A program made the translations under genes and the position numbers. Of a stretch of 64,000 nucleotides of DNA, positions 53,984-62,063 are shown in pieces. Within the stretch, counting starts at the first letter, position 1. Every line of letters begins with the position of its first letter. The notes below the pieces were generated by a model, which had not been told where the DNA came from, did not search any database, and saw nothing but the letters and a program-made list of their open reading frames with translations. The stretch is from positions 4,402,001 through 4,466,000 of the forward strand of contig NZ_JAGINT010000002.1 of NCBI RefSeq assembly GCF_017876295.1, in the 5' to 3' direction. The DNA comes from Kribbella aluminosa (lineage in GTDB: Bacteria; Actinomycetota; Actinomycetes; Propionibacteriales; Kribbellaceae).

Positions 53984-54916
53984 ATGCACAACCGGGTAGG
54001 CCGCGCGCTGCTCGCCTTGAGCGCAGTTCTCGCACTGCTGGTGGCAGTCCCCGCCACGACCGCCTCCGCCGAGACCATCACCACCGGCAACTCGGTCTGC
54101 AGCATGTACGTCAACTCGGTCGGCTTCGGCTCCTACTGCAGCTCCGGCCAGCCGTACCTCGGTGACGGGCCTCCGCCGCCGACCTGGAAGACGCGGCTCG
54201 AGGGCAAGCCGTTCGTGCCCTGCCGGAACTTCGAGATCCCGCCGGGCATCCGGCTGCCGAAGGCTCCGGACGGCAAGAAGTGGGTGCTCCGGGTGACCAT
54301 CACGGATTACAACCTGGACACCTACAACGGCGGGGACAAGGCGCACCTGGAGCGCGCGTACATGCCGGTCGACGCGGCCGAGGAAGCCCAGTGCCCGTTC
54401 CCGGACTACATGAAGCAGTTCTGGTACCGGTTCCAGACCAACTACCCGGACCCGGCCTTGCAGGTCATGCCGACGTTCACGCCGCGGGTGAACGTCCCGG
54501 CCTACTTCACGCTGACGCCGCAGACCGCCGAGGTGTACGAGACCGACGGGACGACGAGCAGCTACTTCAGCCCGGGGCACAACCTGACCATGCGCGGCAT
54601 GGTCGTGGAGCTGGCGATCGATCCGGGTGACGGCACCGGTGAGTTCACCTGCCTGACCGGGACGACGCCGCTGGACGACCCGACGGGATACGACCAGACG
54701 AAAGACCCGTACCACCAGCTCAACCCGTGTTTTCACAAGTACGCGAAGTCGAGTGCGAGTCAGCCGGACGGGATGTACACCGTGAAGCTGACGATCACCT
54801 GGGAAGTGTCCTATTGGATCGGCAAGGACGCGGGTGGCTGGAAGCCGATCGGGAAGGCGAGCGTTCACGCCGTACAGCGGTTGCCGGTGCAGGAAGTCGA
54901 GGCCATCGGTGGTTGA
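53984..54916 (+). CDS. Secreted protein of unknown function
   Basis: A 310-aa protein with a textbook signal peptide: positively charged start, hydrophobic core (ALLALSAVLALLVAV) and AxA cleavage after residue 29 (TTASA-ETI). The mature domain has several cysteines (SVCSMYVNS, SYCSSGQ, VPCRNFE, AQCPFP, FTCLTG, NPCFHK), suggesting disulfides, and many beta-rich stretches (WVLRVTITDYNLDTY, YTVKLTITWEVSYWIG). No catalytic motif was recognised. Genes like this accompany Tad loci in related actinomycetes. The ATG at 53984 is used with GGAG upstream; a GTG at 53978 is in frame. About 100 nt before it no gene was seen. Confidence 0.75.
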   Translation: MHNRVGRALLALSAVLALLVAVPATTASAETITTGNSVCSMYVNSVGFGSYCSSGQPYLGDGPPPPTWKTRLEGKPFVPCRNFEIPPGIRLPKAPDGKKWVLRVTITDYNLDTYNGGDKAHLERAYMPVDAAEEAQCPFPDYMKQFWYRFQTNYPDPALQVMPTFTPRVNVPAYFTLTPQTAEVYETDGTTSSYFSPGHNLTMRGMVVELAIDPGDGTGEFTCLTGTTPLDDPTGYDQTKDPYHQLNPCFHKYAKSSASQPDGMYTVKLTITWEVSYWIGKDAGGWKPIGKASVHAVQRLPVQEVEAIGG

Positions 54917-54949
54917 TCCGGTGGCTGATGGCGGGGGTATGGAGGAGCG

Positions 54950-57900
54950 ATGGTAAGGACGAATGATCCGGTGCGCGCGGCGCGGCTGCCGCAGCGGCGG
55001 TCGACGAGTCCGGGCGCGGACCGGCTGAAGGGCTTCCTCGCGCTGCTCGCGATCCTCGCGATCGTCGGCGGTGTGCCGTACGTGCTGCTGCGATTCTTCG
55101 GTACGCCGTGGCCGGACAGCATGCCCACCAAGAGCATGCTGTTCAGCGAGCTGAACGTCCGGACCGTGCTGGGCATCATCGCGTTCTTCGTCTGGATCGC
55201 CTGGCTGCACTTCGTGGTCTGCCTGATCGCGGAGGCGGTCGCGGAGGTCCGCGGCCACGGCCTGTCCCCACGGGTCCCGCTCGGCGGCGGCTCGCAGGCG
55301 CTGGCCCGGCGGCTGATCGGCACCGTCGTACTGATCGCGGCCGGCGCGGGCGTGAGCCTGCCGGTGGCGAGCGCCGCCACGACGAGCGGCCCGGTCGCCC
55401 CGACCGCGGTCACGGCGCGGCACAGCACGCAGGATTCGACGTCGTCGCAGTTCCGCCAGACCGAGGCGTCCAGCACGATCCTCAGCGGCAGCAACCAGCA
55501 GGCGAACAAGACCACCACCGGCGTCCGGACGAACCATGACCACAAGGGTCAGGTGATCAAGTACACCGAGGTGCGCCCGCCGCACGGCCGCAACTACGAC
55601 TGCCTGTGGGACATCGCGGAGCGGCATCTCGGCGACGGTCGCCGATACAAGGAGATCTACGACCTCAACAAGGACAAGCTGCAGCCGGACGGCCGCCGGC
55701 TGACCAACCCGGACCTGATCATGCCGGGCTGGCAGGTACGGCTGCCGGCCGACGCGAAGGGCCCGGGGGTGCACACGGTCCGGGTGAGCATCGGCGACCA
55801 CACGTCGACCACCGAGACCAAGACCCACACCACTCAGGCCCGGACGAAAACGACCGGGACCAAGACGACGGCCAAGCCGAAGGTCGCGGTCGACCACAGG
55901 ACCGAGACCGGGACCAGCGGTCCGGGGCGCTACGCGGAGCAGGGCATCGAGAAGGGGTCCTCGCTGGGGATCGTCAGCTCGACGACCGACCCGGGCGCGA
56001 AGAACGTCAAGCCGGGCGGCCCGAACGTGACGGCCGAGCCGCACATCCCGGGCACCGGGACGAACACGCAGGGCGAGCCGGCCGGCGGCGGTACCCAGGT
56101 GCCGGTGGCGGCACCGATCGCCGCGCACAGCGGCGGCATCAGCCTGCAGGAGGCCGGCATCTTCGGCTTCGGCGCGACATTGCTCGCGGCCGGCCTGGCG
56201 CTGGCGCTGAAGCGCCGCCGCGGCTGGGCGCAGGGACCGGGGCCGAAGGCCGCCGGTCAGCGGCAGACCGAGATCGACCTGCGGCTGGCGGCCGACGTAC
56301 CGACCGCGCAGTTCGTGGACAACTCGCTTCGCAAGCTCGGCGCGGACATGACCCAGCTCGGGCGCCCGATGCCGAACGTGGTCGCCGCGCTGGTGACCGG
56401 CCGCGCGCTGACCCTGGTCCTGGACCCGTACGAGGCGCAGCCCGCCCCGCCCGGTCCGTGGCAGGCGATCGCCGAGGGCACCCGCTGGACGCTGCGGCGC
56501 GGCTACGGACCGTCCGGCGAGGTGAATGCGCCCGCGCCGTACCCGACGCTGGTCACGGTCGGCCAGAACGCCGACGGTGCCACGGTCCTGATCGACCTCG
56601 ACACCGCGAACGGGATCGTCGCGTTCGGCGGCGTGACCAACGCGTCCCGCGACGTGGTCGGTTCGCTGGCCGTCGAGCTGGCCACCAACCTGTGGTCGGA
56701 GGGCGCGCACATCAGCATGGTCGGATTCGGTGACGACCTGTCGTCGCTGTCGCCGAGCAGGCTGAGCTACTGGGTGCGGCTGGACGACGCGATGGGCGAG
56801 GTGGTCCGTCGTACCGAGGCGCAGGTCCAGGCCTGCCAGCGGCGGAACGCCGGCTCGGTCGCCGAGGCCCGGATGACGCACCCGGACGCGGCGCTGTGGG
56901 GCGCGGAGATCATCTTCGTGTCGGCGCCGCCGTCACCGGAGGAGCAGGACCAGCTGAACCGGGTGGCCGCGGACACCAAGCGCAGCATCTCGGTGGTCGT
57001 GGTCGGTGACGTGCTGAACGCGCCGTGGCGGTTCGTCGTGGACGAGAAGGACCAGGCGGTCTGCCGGCTGCTCGGCCTCGAGGTCGATGCCCACAGCATC
57101 GACCCGGAGCAGTTCGCGGACCTGGTCCAGCTGTTCGACGCGGCCGAGGCGGATGCTCGCGACAAGCGCCGGTCGGAGCAGGACATGCCGGCGTACGAGT
57201 TCTCGGCCACCGACCTGAGCCAGCCGGCCCCGGTCGAGGTGGACCTGCTCGGCCCGGTCGAGGTGGATGCACGCGGCGTGATCGACGAGGGCCGGATCGC
57301 GCTCGCGACCGAGATCATCGCGTTCCTGGCCAGCCAGGACTACGGCGTACACCCGAACGTGCTGGCCGGTGCGATCTGGCCGCGCGGCATCAGCCAGGAG
57401 CTGCGCGACTCGGCGCTCGAGCACACCCGCCGCTGGGTCGGTGTGGACGCGATGTACGCCGACGAGTCCGGCCGCTGGATGCTGAACCGCAGCGTGGTCC
57501 GGGTCGACTGGGACGTGTTCCGGACGCTGGCGAAGCAGGCGTCGATGGTCGACGACCCGCGTGGCCCGCTGTCGACGGCGCTCAGCCTGGTGCACGGCGC
57601 CGCCTGGTCGAACCTGCCCGGCGGCCGCTACTCGTGGCTGGCCGCGTCCGGCATCGAGCGCCGGATGGTCGAGGCCGTCGTCGACGCCGCCCTGCGGCTC
57701 GCCGAGGCGTCCCTCGGCCACAACGACGGCAACCTGGCCCGCACCGCCCTGCAGACCGGCCTGAGCTTTTCGCCGGCCTCCGAGGAACTGTGGCGGGCCA
57801 CCCTCCGGCTCGCGGCCCACTTCGGCACCACCGAAGACGTCACCAACGTCGCCGGCCAGATGTACGCCGCCCTCACCAAACACGGCGCCCCCCGCGGCCC

Positions 57901-57970
57901 CGAAGCCGAAACCGACGCCCTCGTCGACGAGCTCCTCCCCGGCTACCACCGCCCCGCCCAGGTCGCCTGA
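54950..57970 (+). CDS. Membrane protein with LysM and C-terminal BTAD-like domains
   Basis: A 1,006-aa protein. Two membrane helices lie near residues 27-52 and 73-98 and a third near 120-142; a LysM peptidoglycan-binding domain spans about 215-267 (CLWDIAERHLGDGRRYKEIYDLN, NPDLIMPGWQVRLP). A Thr/Lys-rich stretch follows, then a fourth helix near 397-420 and a long cytoplasmic part. From about 762 the chain shows PVEVDLLGPVEVDARG, the start of a SARP-like winged helix, and a bacterial transcriptional activation (BTAD) domain to the end. So it could bridge cell wall and cytoplasm and signal between them. It starts at an ATG with GGAGGAGC upstream. The family is typical of actinobacterial Tad clusters. 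Confidence 0.85.
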   Translation: MVRTNDPVRAARLPQRRSTSPGADRLKGFLALLAILAIVGGVPYVLLRFFGTPWPDSMPTKSMLFSELNVRTVLGIIAFFVWIAWLHFVVCLIAEAVAEVRGHGLSPRVPLGGGSQALARRLIGTVVLIAAGAGVSLPVASAATTSGPVAPTAVTARHSTQDSTSSQFRQTEASSTILSGSNQQANKTTTGVRTNHDHKGQVIKYTEVRPPHGRNYDCLWDIAERHLGDGRRYKEIYDLNKDKLQPDGRRLTNPDLIMPGWQVRLPADAKGPGVHTVRVSIGDHTSTTETKTHTTQARTKTTGTKTTAKPKVAVDHRTETGTSGPGRYAEQGIEKGSSLGIVSSTTDPGAKNVKPGGPNVTAEPHIPGTGTNTQGEPAGGGTQVPVAAPIAAHSGGISLQEAGIFGFGATLLAAGLALALKRRRGWAQGPGPKAAGQRQTEIDLRLAADVPTAQFVDNSLRKLGADMTQLGRPMPNVVAALVTGRALTLVLDPYEAQPAPPGPWQAIAEGTRWTLRRGYGPSGEVNAPAPYPTLVTVGQNADGATVLIDLDTANGIVAFGGVTNASRDVVGSLAVELATNLWSEGAHISMVGFGDDLSSLSPSRLSYWVRLDDAMGEVVRRTEAQVQACQRRNAGSVAEARMTHPDAALWGAEIIFVSAPPSPEEQDQLNRVAADTKRSISVVVVGDVLNAPWRFVVDEKDQAVCRLLGLEVDAHSIDPEQFADLVQLFDAAEADARDKRRSEQDMPAYEFSATDLSQPAPVEVDLLGPVEVDARGVIDEGRIALATEIIAFLASQDYGVHPNVLAGAIWPRGISQELRDSALEHTRRWVGVDAMYADESGRWMLNRSVVRVDWDVFRTLAKQASMVDDPRGPLSTALSLVHGAAWSNLPGGRYSWLAASGIERRMVEAVVDAALRLAEASLGHNDGNLARTALQTGLSFSPASEELWRATLRLAAHFGTTEDVTNVAGQMYAALTKHGAPRGPEAETDALVDELLPGYHRPAQVA

Positions 57971-57982
57971 TCCCCTGTCGCA

Positions 57983-58085
57983 CAACCCTCCAGTTCAGGG
58001 GATATCCCCTGAACTGGAGGCTTGCCCACTGAAAATGGCGGCAGACAACCCTCCACTTGAGCGGGCAACCCTCCGCCTGAGTGGG
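57983..58085. repeat. 20-bp repeat cluster with a 34-bp perfect palindrome
   Basis: Three direct copies of a CAACCCTCC-type unit occur at 57983-58002, 58046-58065 and 58066-58085 (the last two are adjacent, period 20 bp). A fourth, inverted copy makes a perfect 34-bp palindrome at 57987-58020 with GATATC at its centre. It lies between the convergent LysM-BTAD and metallopeptidase genes and could be a bidirectional terminator or a mobile repeat. No gene lies within 57971-58094. Confidence 0.75.
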
Positions 58086-58094
58086 CGGGCCGCT

Positions 58095-58997
58095 TCAGAG
58101 GGAGCGGGCCGACCAGGTGTCGCAGGCGGTTAGGTCGCCGGAGTCCATGCCGGCCTTGAACCAGCGCATGCGTTGGGCGGCGGTGCCGTGGCTGAAGCTT
58201 TCCGGGGTGACCTGGCCCTGGGTCTTCTGCTGGATGCGGTCGTCGCCGACGGATGCGGCGGCGTCCAGGCCGCGTTCGATGTCGTCCTGGGTGAGGCCGA
58301 TGATCAGCGGCTTGCCGTTCTTGCCGGGGACCGTGGTGGCGTGGTTGGTCCAGATGCCGGCAAAGCAGTCGGCCTGGAGTTCGGAGCGGACCGAGTCCGA
58401 CGTCGGGCCGTTCCGGGTCTTGATCCGGTCCAGGATGCCGTACAGGTTCTGGATGTGGTGGCCGTACTCGTGCGCGACGACGTACGCCTCCGCGAACTCG
58501 CCGCCCTTCGCGCCGAGATCGGTCTGCAGCGTCTGGAAGAAGCCGAGGTCCAGGTACACGCGCTGGTCGGGCGGGCAGTAGAACGGGCCGACCGCGCTGG
58601 TCGCCGGGCCGCAGCCGGTGTTCACCGAGCCGTCGAAGACCCGCAGCGGGGCGCGGGTGTACTTCTTCCCGTGCCGGGGGAGCTCCGCGGCCCAGAAGTT
58701 CTCGATCGAGTTCTGGTAGAAGACGAACCGGCAGTCCGAGTTCGACTGCAGGTCGGTGCCCTTCGTGCAGGAGCTGAGGTTGCCCGCTGCCGTGTTCTGC
58801 GTGACCGGCTCGTCACTGCCACCTCCGCCTGGCAGACCGCCGCTCAGGAGCAGGATGACGACCAGCAGGATCAGGCCGCCGATGCCGCCGCCGACCGGGA
58901 TCACCCCGCCCGGCAGCCCGCCGCGACCCCCGCCACCGCTACCGCGGGTGTCCTCGACACCGCTGGTGTCGAGATCCGCATCCGGATTGAATTTCAC
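58095..58997 (-). CDS. Neutral zinc metallopeptidase (YpfJ family), membrane-anchored
   Basis: A 300-aa protein with a Gly-rich soluble N-terminus, one membrane helix (GGLILLVVILLLSGGLPG, about residues 40-58) and an outer zinc peptidase domain. The HExxH motif is HEYGHH near residue 174, with downstream SELQADCFAGIW supplying the third ligand region and several cysteines (NTGCGP, FYCPPDQ, TACDTW). YpfJ-type proteins have an undefined substrate. The GTG at 58995-58997 is the only start next to the conserved VKFNPDADLDTSG opening; the frame extends upstream as a shadow of the ABC-F gene. Confidence 0.85.
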   Translation of the reverse strand: MKFNPDADLDTSGVEDTRGSGGGGRGGLPGGVIPVGGGIGGLILLVVILLLSGGLPGGGGSDEPVTQNTAAGNLSSCTKGTDLQSNSDCRFVFYQNSIENFWAAELPRHGKKYTRAPLRVFDGSVNTGCGPATSAVGPFYCPPDQRVYLDLGFFQTLQTDLGAKGGEFAEAYVVAHEYGHHIQNLYGILDRIKTRNGPTSDSVRSELQADCFAGIWTNHATTVPGKNGKPLIIGLTQDDIERGLDAAASVGDDRIQQKTQGQVTPESFSHGTAAQRMRWFKAGMDSGDLTACDTWSARSL

Positions 58998-59060
58998 GGC
59001 ACATACACTAGAGCAGCCAACCCGGCCGGACCCCAGCGTAAGGACCCCTGCGTACCCCCG

Positions 59061-60659
59061 ATGATCACTGTTTCCAATCTCGAGGTTCGCGTCGGTGCCC
59101 GGCAGTTGCTGGCGCCCGCGTCGTTCCGGGTCGGCCCGGGTGACAAGGTCGGGCTGGTCGGCCGTAACGGTGCCGGCAAGACCACGTTGACCAAGATCCT
59201 CGCCGGCGAAGGGCTGCCGGCCTCCGGGTCGGTGACCTCGTCGGGCGAGATCGGCTACCTGCCGCAGGATCCGCGCACCGGCGACCTCGACATGCTGGCC
59301 CGGGACCGGATCCTGTCCGCCCGCGGGCTGGACGATGTCGTACGGCGGTTGCGCAGCGCCGAGAAGTCGATGGCCAGCGACGACGAGAAGACCCGCGCCA
59401 AGGGCATGCGGCGGTACGAGCGTGCCGAGGCGGACCTGCACGCCGCCGGTGGGTACGCCGCCGAGTCCGAGGCGGCCCGGATCGCGGCCAACCTCGGCCT
59501 CCCGGACCGGGTCCTCGGCCAGCCGCTGTCCACCCTGTCCGGCGGTCAGCGGCGGCGCGTCGAGCTGGCCCGGATCCTGTTCGCGCAGGCCGGGACGCTG
59601 CTGCTCGACGAGCCGACCAACCACCTGGACGCGGACTCGATCATCTGGCTGCGGGACTTCCTCAAGTCGTACGCCGGTGGCGTGATCATGATCAGCCACG
59701 ACGTGAATCTGCTGGAGGAGACCGTCACCCGGGTCTTCCACCTGGACGCGAACCGCGCCGAGATCGACGTCTACAACGTCGGCTGGAAGGCGTACCTGAG
59801 CCAGCGCGAGACCGACGAGCGGCGCCGCAAGCGCGAGCGCGCGAACGCCGAGAAGAAGGCCACCCAGCTGGTCGACCAGGCGAACAAGATGCGCGCCAAG
59901 GCGACCAAGGCGGCGGCCGCCCAGCAGATGCTGCGCCGCGCCGAGCGGTTGATGTCCTCGCTGGAGGACGAGCGCCAGACCGACCGGGTCGCGAAGATCT
60001 CGTTCCCGACGCCGGCGCCGTGCGGCAAGACGCCGTTGATGGCGCGCGAGCTGTCGAAGTCGTACGGCTCGCTGGAGATCTTCACCGACGTCGACCTGGC
60101 GATCGACAAGGGTTCCCGGGTCGTGGTCCTCGGGCTGAACGGTGCCGGCAAGACCACACTGCTGCGCATCCTCGGCGGGATCGAGAAGGCCGACACCGGC
60201 GAGGTCATCGACGGCCACGGCCTCAAGCTCGGGTACTACGCCCAGGAGCACGAGACGCTCGACGTGAACCGGACCGTGCTGGAGAACATGAAGTCCGCGG
60301 CCCCGGATCTGAACGAGACGCAGGCGCGCAGTGTGCTCGGCTCGTTCCTGTTCACCGGCGACGACTCCGACAAGCCCGCCAGCGTGCTCTCCGGTGGTGA
60401 GAAGACCCGTCTCGCCCTCGCGACCCTGGTCGTCTCCGCGGCGAACGTCCTGCTCCTCGACGAGCCGACCAACAACCTCGACCCGGCGTCCCGGGCAGAG
60501 GTGCTGAACGCGATCCGCTCGTACACCGGCGCGATCGTGCTCGTCACCCACGACGAGGGCGCGGTCGAGGCCCTCGAGCCCGAACGCGTCGTCCTGCTCC
60601 CCGATGGCGTCGAGGACCTGTGGACGAACGAGTACGCCGACCTGGTCTCGCTTGCCTGA
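59061..60659 (+). CDS. ABC-F family ATPase (translation factor type)
   Basis: A 532-aa protein with two ABC domains in one chain and no membrane segment. First domain: Walker A GRNGAGKTTL near residue 34, signature LSGGQRRRVELARIL, Walker B LLLDEPTNHLD. Second: GLNGAGKTTL near residue 358, SGGEKTRLALATLV, LLLDEPTNNLD. Between them is a charged helical linker with ERRRKRERANAEKKATQL, the P-site tRNA interaction motif region of ABC-F proteins. They act on ribosomes to relieve stalling, or give antibiotic protection; which applies here is open. ATG at 59061; 63 nt separate it from the divergent metallopeptidase start. Confidence 0.93.
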   Translation: MITVSNLEVRVGARQLLAPASFRVGPGDKVGLVGRNGAGKTTLTKILAGEGLPASGSVTSSGEIGYLPQDPRTGDLDMLARDRILSARGLDDVVRRLRSAEKSMASDDEKTRAKGMRRYERAEADLHAAGGYAAESEAARIAANLGLPDRVLGQPLSTLSGGQRRRVELARILFAQAGTLLLDEPTNHLDADSIIWLRDFLKSYAGGVIMISHDVNLLEETVTRVFHLDANRAEIDVYNVGWKAYLSQRETDERRRKRERANAEKKATQLVDQANKMRAKATKAAAAQQMLRRAERLMSSLEDERQTDRVAKISFPTPAPCGKTPLMARELSKSYGSLEIFTDVDLAIDKGSRVVVLGLNGAGKTTLLRILGGIEKADTGEVIDGHGLKLGYYAQEHETLDVNRTVLENMKSAAPDLNETQARSVLGSFLFTGDDSDKPASVLSGGEKTRLALATLVVSAANVLLLDEPTNNLDPASRAEVLNAIRSYTGAIVLVTHDEGAVEALEPERVVLLPDGVEDLWTNEYADLVSLA

Positions 60660-60661
60660 CG

Positions 60662-60744
60662 GAGGGTGTCCGGGAGATCTGCGCCTACTGCGCGGCACTC
60701 GGCGGGCACCTGATCGCTACGGCGCAGATTTCCCGGACACCCTC
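60662..60744. repeat. 24-bp inverted repeat downstream of the ABC-F gene
   Basis: The arms at 60662-60685 and 60721-60744 are reverse complements over 24 bp with one mismatch, around a 35-nt spacer. They fill most of the gap between the ABC-F stop and the enoyl-CoA hydratase start. It may be a strong terminator or a palindromic mobile unit. No T-tract is seen. No ORF inside it was recognised. Confidence 0.7.
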
Positions 60745-60754
60745 TACTTCTGAG

Positions 60755-60760
60755 TAATAT
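60755..60760 (+). promoter_or_regulatory. Candidate -10 element, possibly leaderless hydratase start
   Basis: TAATAT at 60755-60760 is the best -10 hexamer in this GC-rich stretch. Transcription would begin about 7 nt later, at the ATG codon at 60768, giving a leaderless message; no ribosome site precedes this ATG. A -35 is not evident because the region is occupied by the inverted repeat. Confidence 0.45.
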
Positions 60761-60767
60761 CCGTCCT

Positions 60768-61541
60768 ATGACTGGTCTGCGACTGAGTGTCGACGGTGCG
60801 GTGGCCCGGGTGGTGCTGGATCGGCCCGAGGTGCGGAACGCCCAGACGCCCCGGATGTGGAGCGAGCTGGCGGACTTCGGTACGTCGCTGCCGGACGGCG
60901 TCCGCGTGGTGATCGTGTCGGGGGAGGGGCCGTCGTTCTCGGCCGGGCTCGACCGGCGGCTGATCATGGGCGAGAACGACCTCGGCGAAGAGCCGCTGCT
61001 GAACCTCGGCGCCAAGCCGACCGCCGAGGTCCTGGAGCTGATCGCGCACTTCCAGTCCGGCTTCTCCTGGCTGCGGCGGCCGGAGATCGTCAGCATCGCG
61101 GCCGTCCAGGGGCACGCGGTCGGCGCCGGCTTCCAGCTCGCGCTGGCCTGCGACCTGCGGGTGGTGACCCCCGACGCGCGGTTCAGCATGCGCGAGCCGT
61201 CGCTCGGCCTGGTCCCGGACCTCGGCGGCACGAAGCCGCTCGTCGAGCTCGTCGGGTACTCCCGGGCCCTCGAGATCTGCGCCACCACCCGCTGGGTCGA
61301 GGCGGCCGAGGCGAAGGAGCTCGGCCTCGCGAACATCGTCGTACCGGCGGACGAGCTGGAGGCGACGGTCAAGGACTTGTCCGACGCCGTGCTCGGCCCG
61401 CTGCCGGGCGCGATCCGCGAGACCAAGGCATTGCTCCTCGGCGCCGCGGACCGCACGTACGACGACCAGCTCAAGGCCGAGCGTGAGGCCCAGGAGCGCC
61501 GCCTGAAGGAACTCCTCGCCGCCTTCGGCTCAGGGAGCTAG
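60768..61541 (+). CDS. Enoyl-CoA hydratase/isomerase (crotonase) family protein
   Basis: A 257-aa crotonase-fold protein, hydrating or isomerising an enoyl-CoA. The CoA/oxyanion motifs are seen as FSAGLDRRLIMGE near residue 63 and VQGHAVGAGFQLALACDLRVV near residue 111; FSMREPSLGLVPDLGGT contains the position of one catalytic glutamate. In strict hydratases a second Glu sits just before GGxxG-type loops; here the region reads LVPDLGGT, so isomerase activity cannot be excluded. The ATG follows a likely promoter; the stop overlaps the convergent SRPBCC gene by 4 nt. Confidence 0.9.
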   Translation: MTGLRLSVDGAVARVVLDRPEVRNAQTPRMWSELADFGTSLPDGVRVVIVSGEGPSFSAGLDRRLIMGENDLGEEPLLNLGAKPTAEVLELIAHFQSGFSWLRRPEIVSIAAVQGHAVGAGFQLALACDLRVVTPDARFSMREPSLGLVPDLGGTKPLVELVGYSRALEICATTRWVEAAEAKELGLANIVVPADELEATVKDLSDAVLGPLPGAIRETKALLLGAADRTYDDQLKAEREAQERRLKELLAAFGSGS

Positions 61542-61978
61542 TGCCAGTTGCTGACGAGTACGTCGTTCGGGGCCGGCTCGCCCTTGCCGGTTTCGACGTA
61601 CCGCTTGAGGCTCATCAGGAACGTGGCCCACTTGGTGCTGCAGTGGTACATGAACTCGACCGGCTCCCGCCAGCCCTCGTGCTTGAACAGGACGATCGTG
61701 AAGTCGTCGGCCCGGGACAGCGTGAAGCTGACCTGGGTGCCGATCCATTCGTCGGGGCCACCAACGACCTCCCAGCGGATCAGCTCCGGGGTGGTCTCCA
61801 GGACCTTCATGTCGAACCCGTCGCCGCCCGCACTGGCGAAGCGGAACGCGATCACGCCGTCGACGTCACCGGTGGTGTCCTCGGTCCACCAGCCGGCCAG
61901 GCCGTCGATCGTGGTCAGCGCGTCGTAAACGTCCTTGCTCGGGGCAACGATGCCCACGCGGTGCAGGATATCGCTCAC
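61538..61978 (-). CDS. SRPBCC (AHSA1/START-like) domain protein
   Basis: A 146-aa protein with the AHSA1/START-like fold: ILHRVGIVAPSKDVYDALTTIDGLAGWWTED at the start, VIAFRF and WEVVGG strands, and a C-terminal helix WATFLMSLKRYVETGKGEPAP. Proteins of this type bind hydrophobic ligands and often follow ArsR regulators. The GTG at 61976-61978 has GGTGGAGGC as a good ribosome site and overlaps the stop of a 27-codon mini-ORF. The longer open frame upstream is not conserved. Confidence 0.87.
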   Translation of the reverse strand: MSDILHRVGIVAPSKDVYDALTTIDGLAGWWTEDTTGDVDGVIAFRFASAGGDGFDMKVLETTPELIRWEVVGGPDEWIGTQVSFTLSRADDFTIVLFKHEGWREPVEFMYHCSTKWATFLMSLKRYVETGKGEPAPNDVLVSNWH

Positions 61979-62058
61979 GCCTCCACCTCGCTGCGCTCGG
62001 CTCTGGCCTGAGCGATGTGATCGGCTCTGCTTCTTGTTCGCTCGCTGCGTTCGCTCAT
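61975..62058 (-). CDS. 27-codon bridging mini-ORF with SERSE motifs
   Basis: Reading on the minus strand, ATG at 62056-62058 opens MSERSERTRSRADHIAQARA, then ERSEVEA and a TGA at 61975-61977 that overlaps the SRPBCC GTG (GTGA). It starts 5 nt after the ArsR gene stop, so it fills the whole gap between the two genes. It shares its opening with the mini-ORF at 48087-48161, though the loci are unrelated. A peptide product is not shown; translational linking is the simplest idea. Confidence 0.35.
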   Translation of the reverse strand: MSERSERTRSRADHIAQARAERSEVEA

Positions 62059-62063
62059 CGGAA

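Noticed and set aside
53201-56881. A 1,226-codon minus-strand frame across the lipoprotein, secreted and LysM genes
   Set aside because: It crosses three real genes with signal peptides and a LysM domain; its own translation is low-complexity Arg/Asp/Val.
57983-58085. A CRISPR array formed by the 20-bp repeats
   Set aside because: Units are adjacent or inverted without spacers of constant length, and no cas gene is near.
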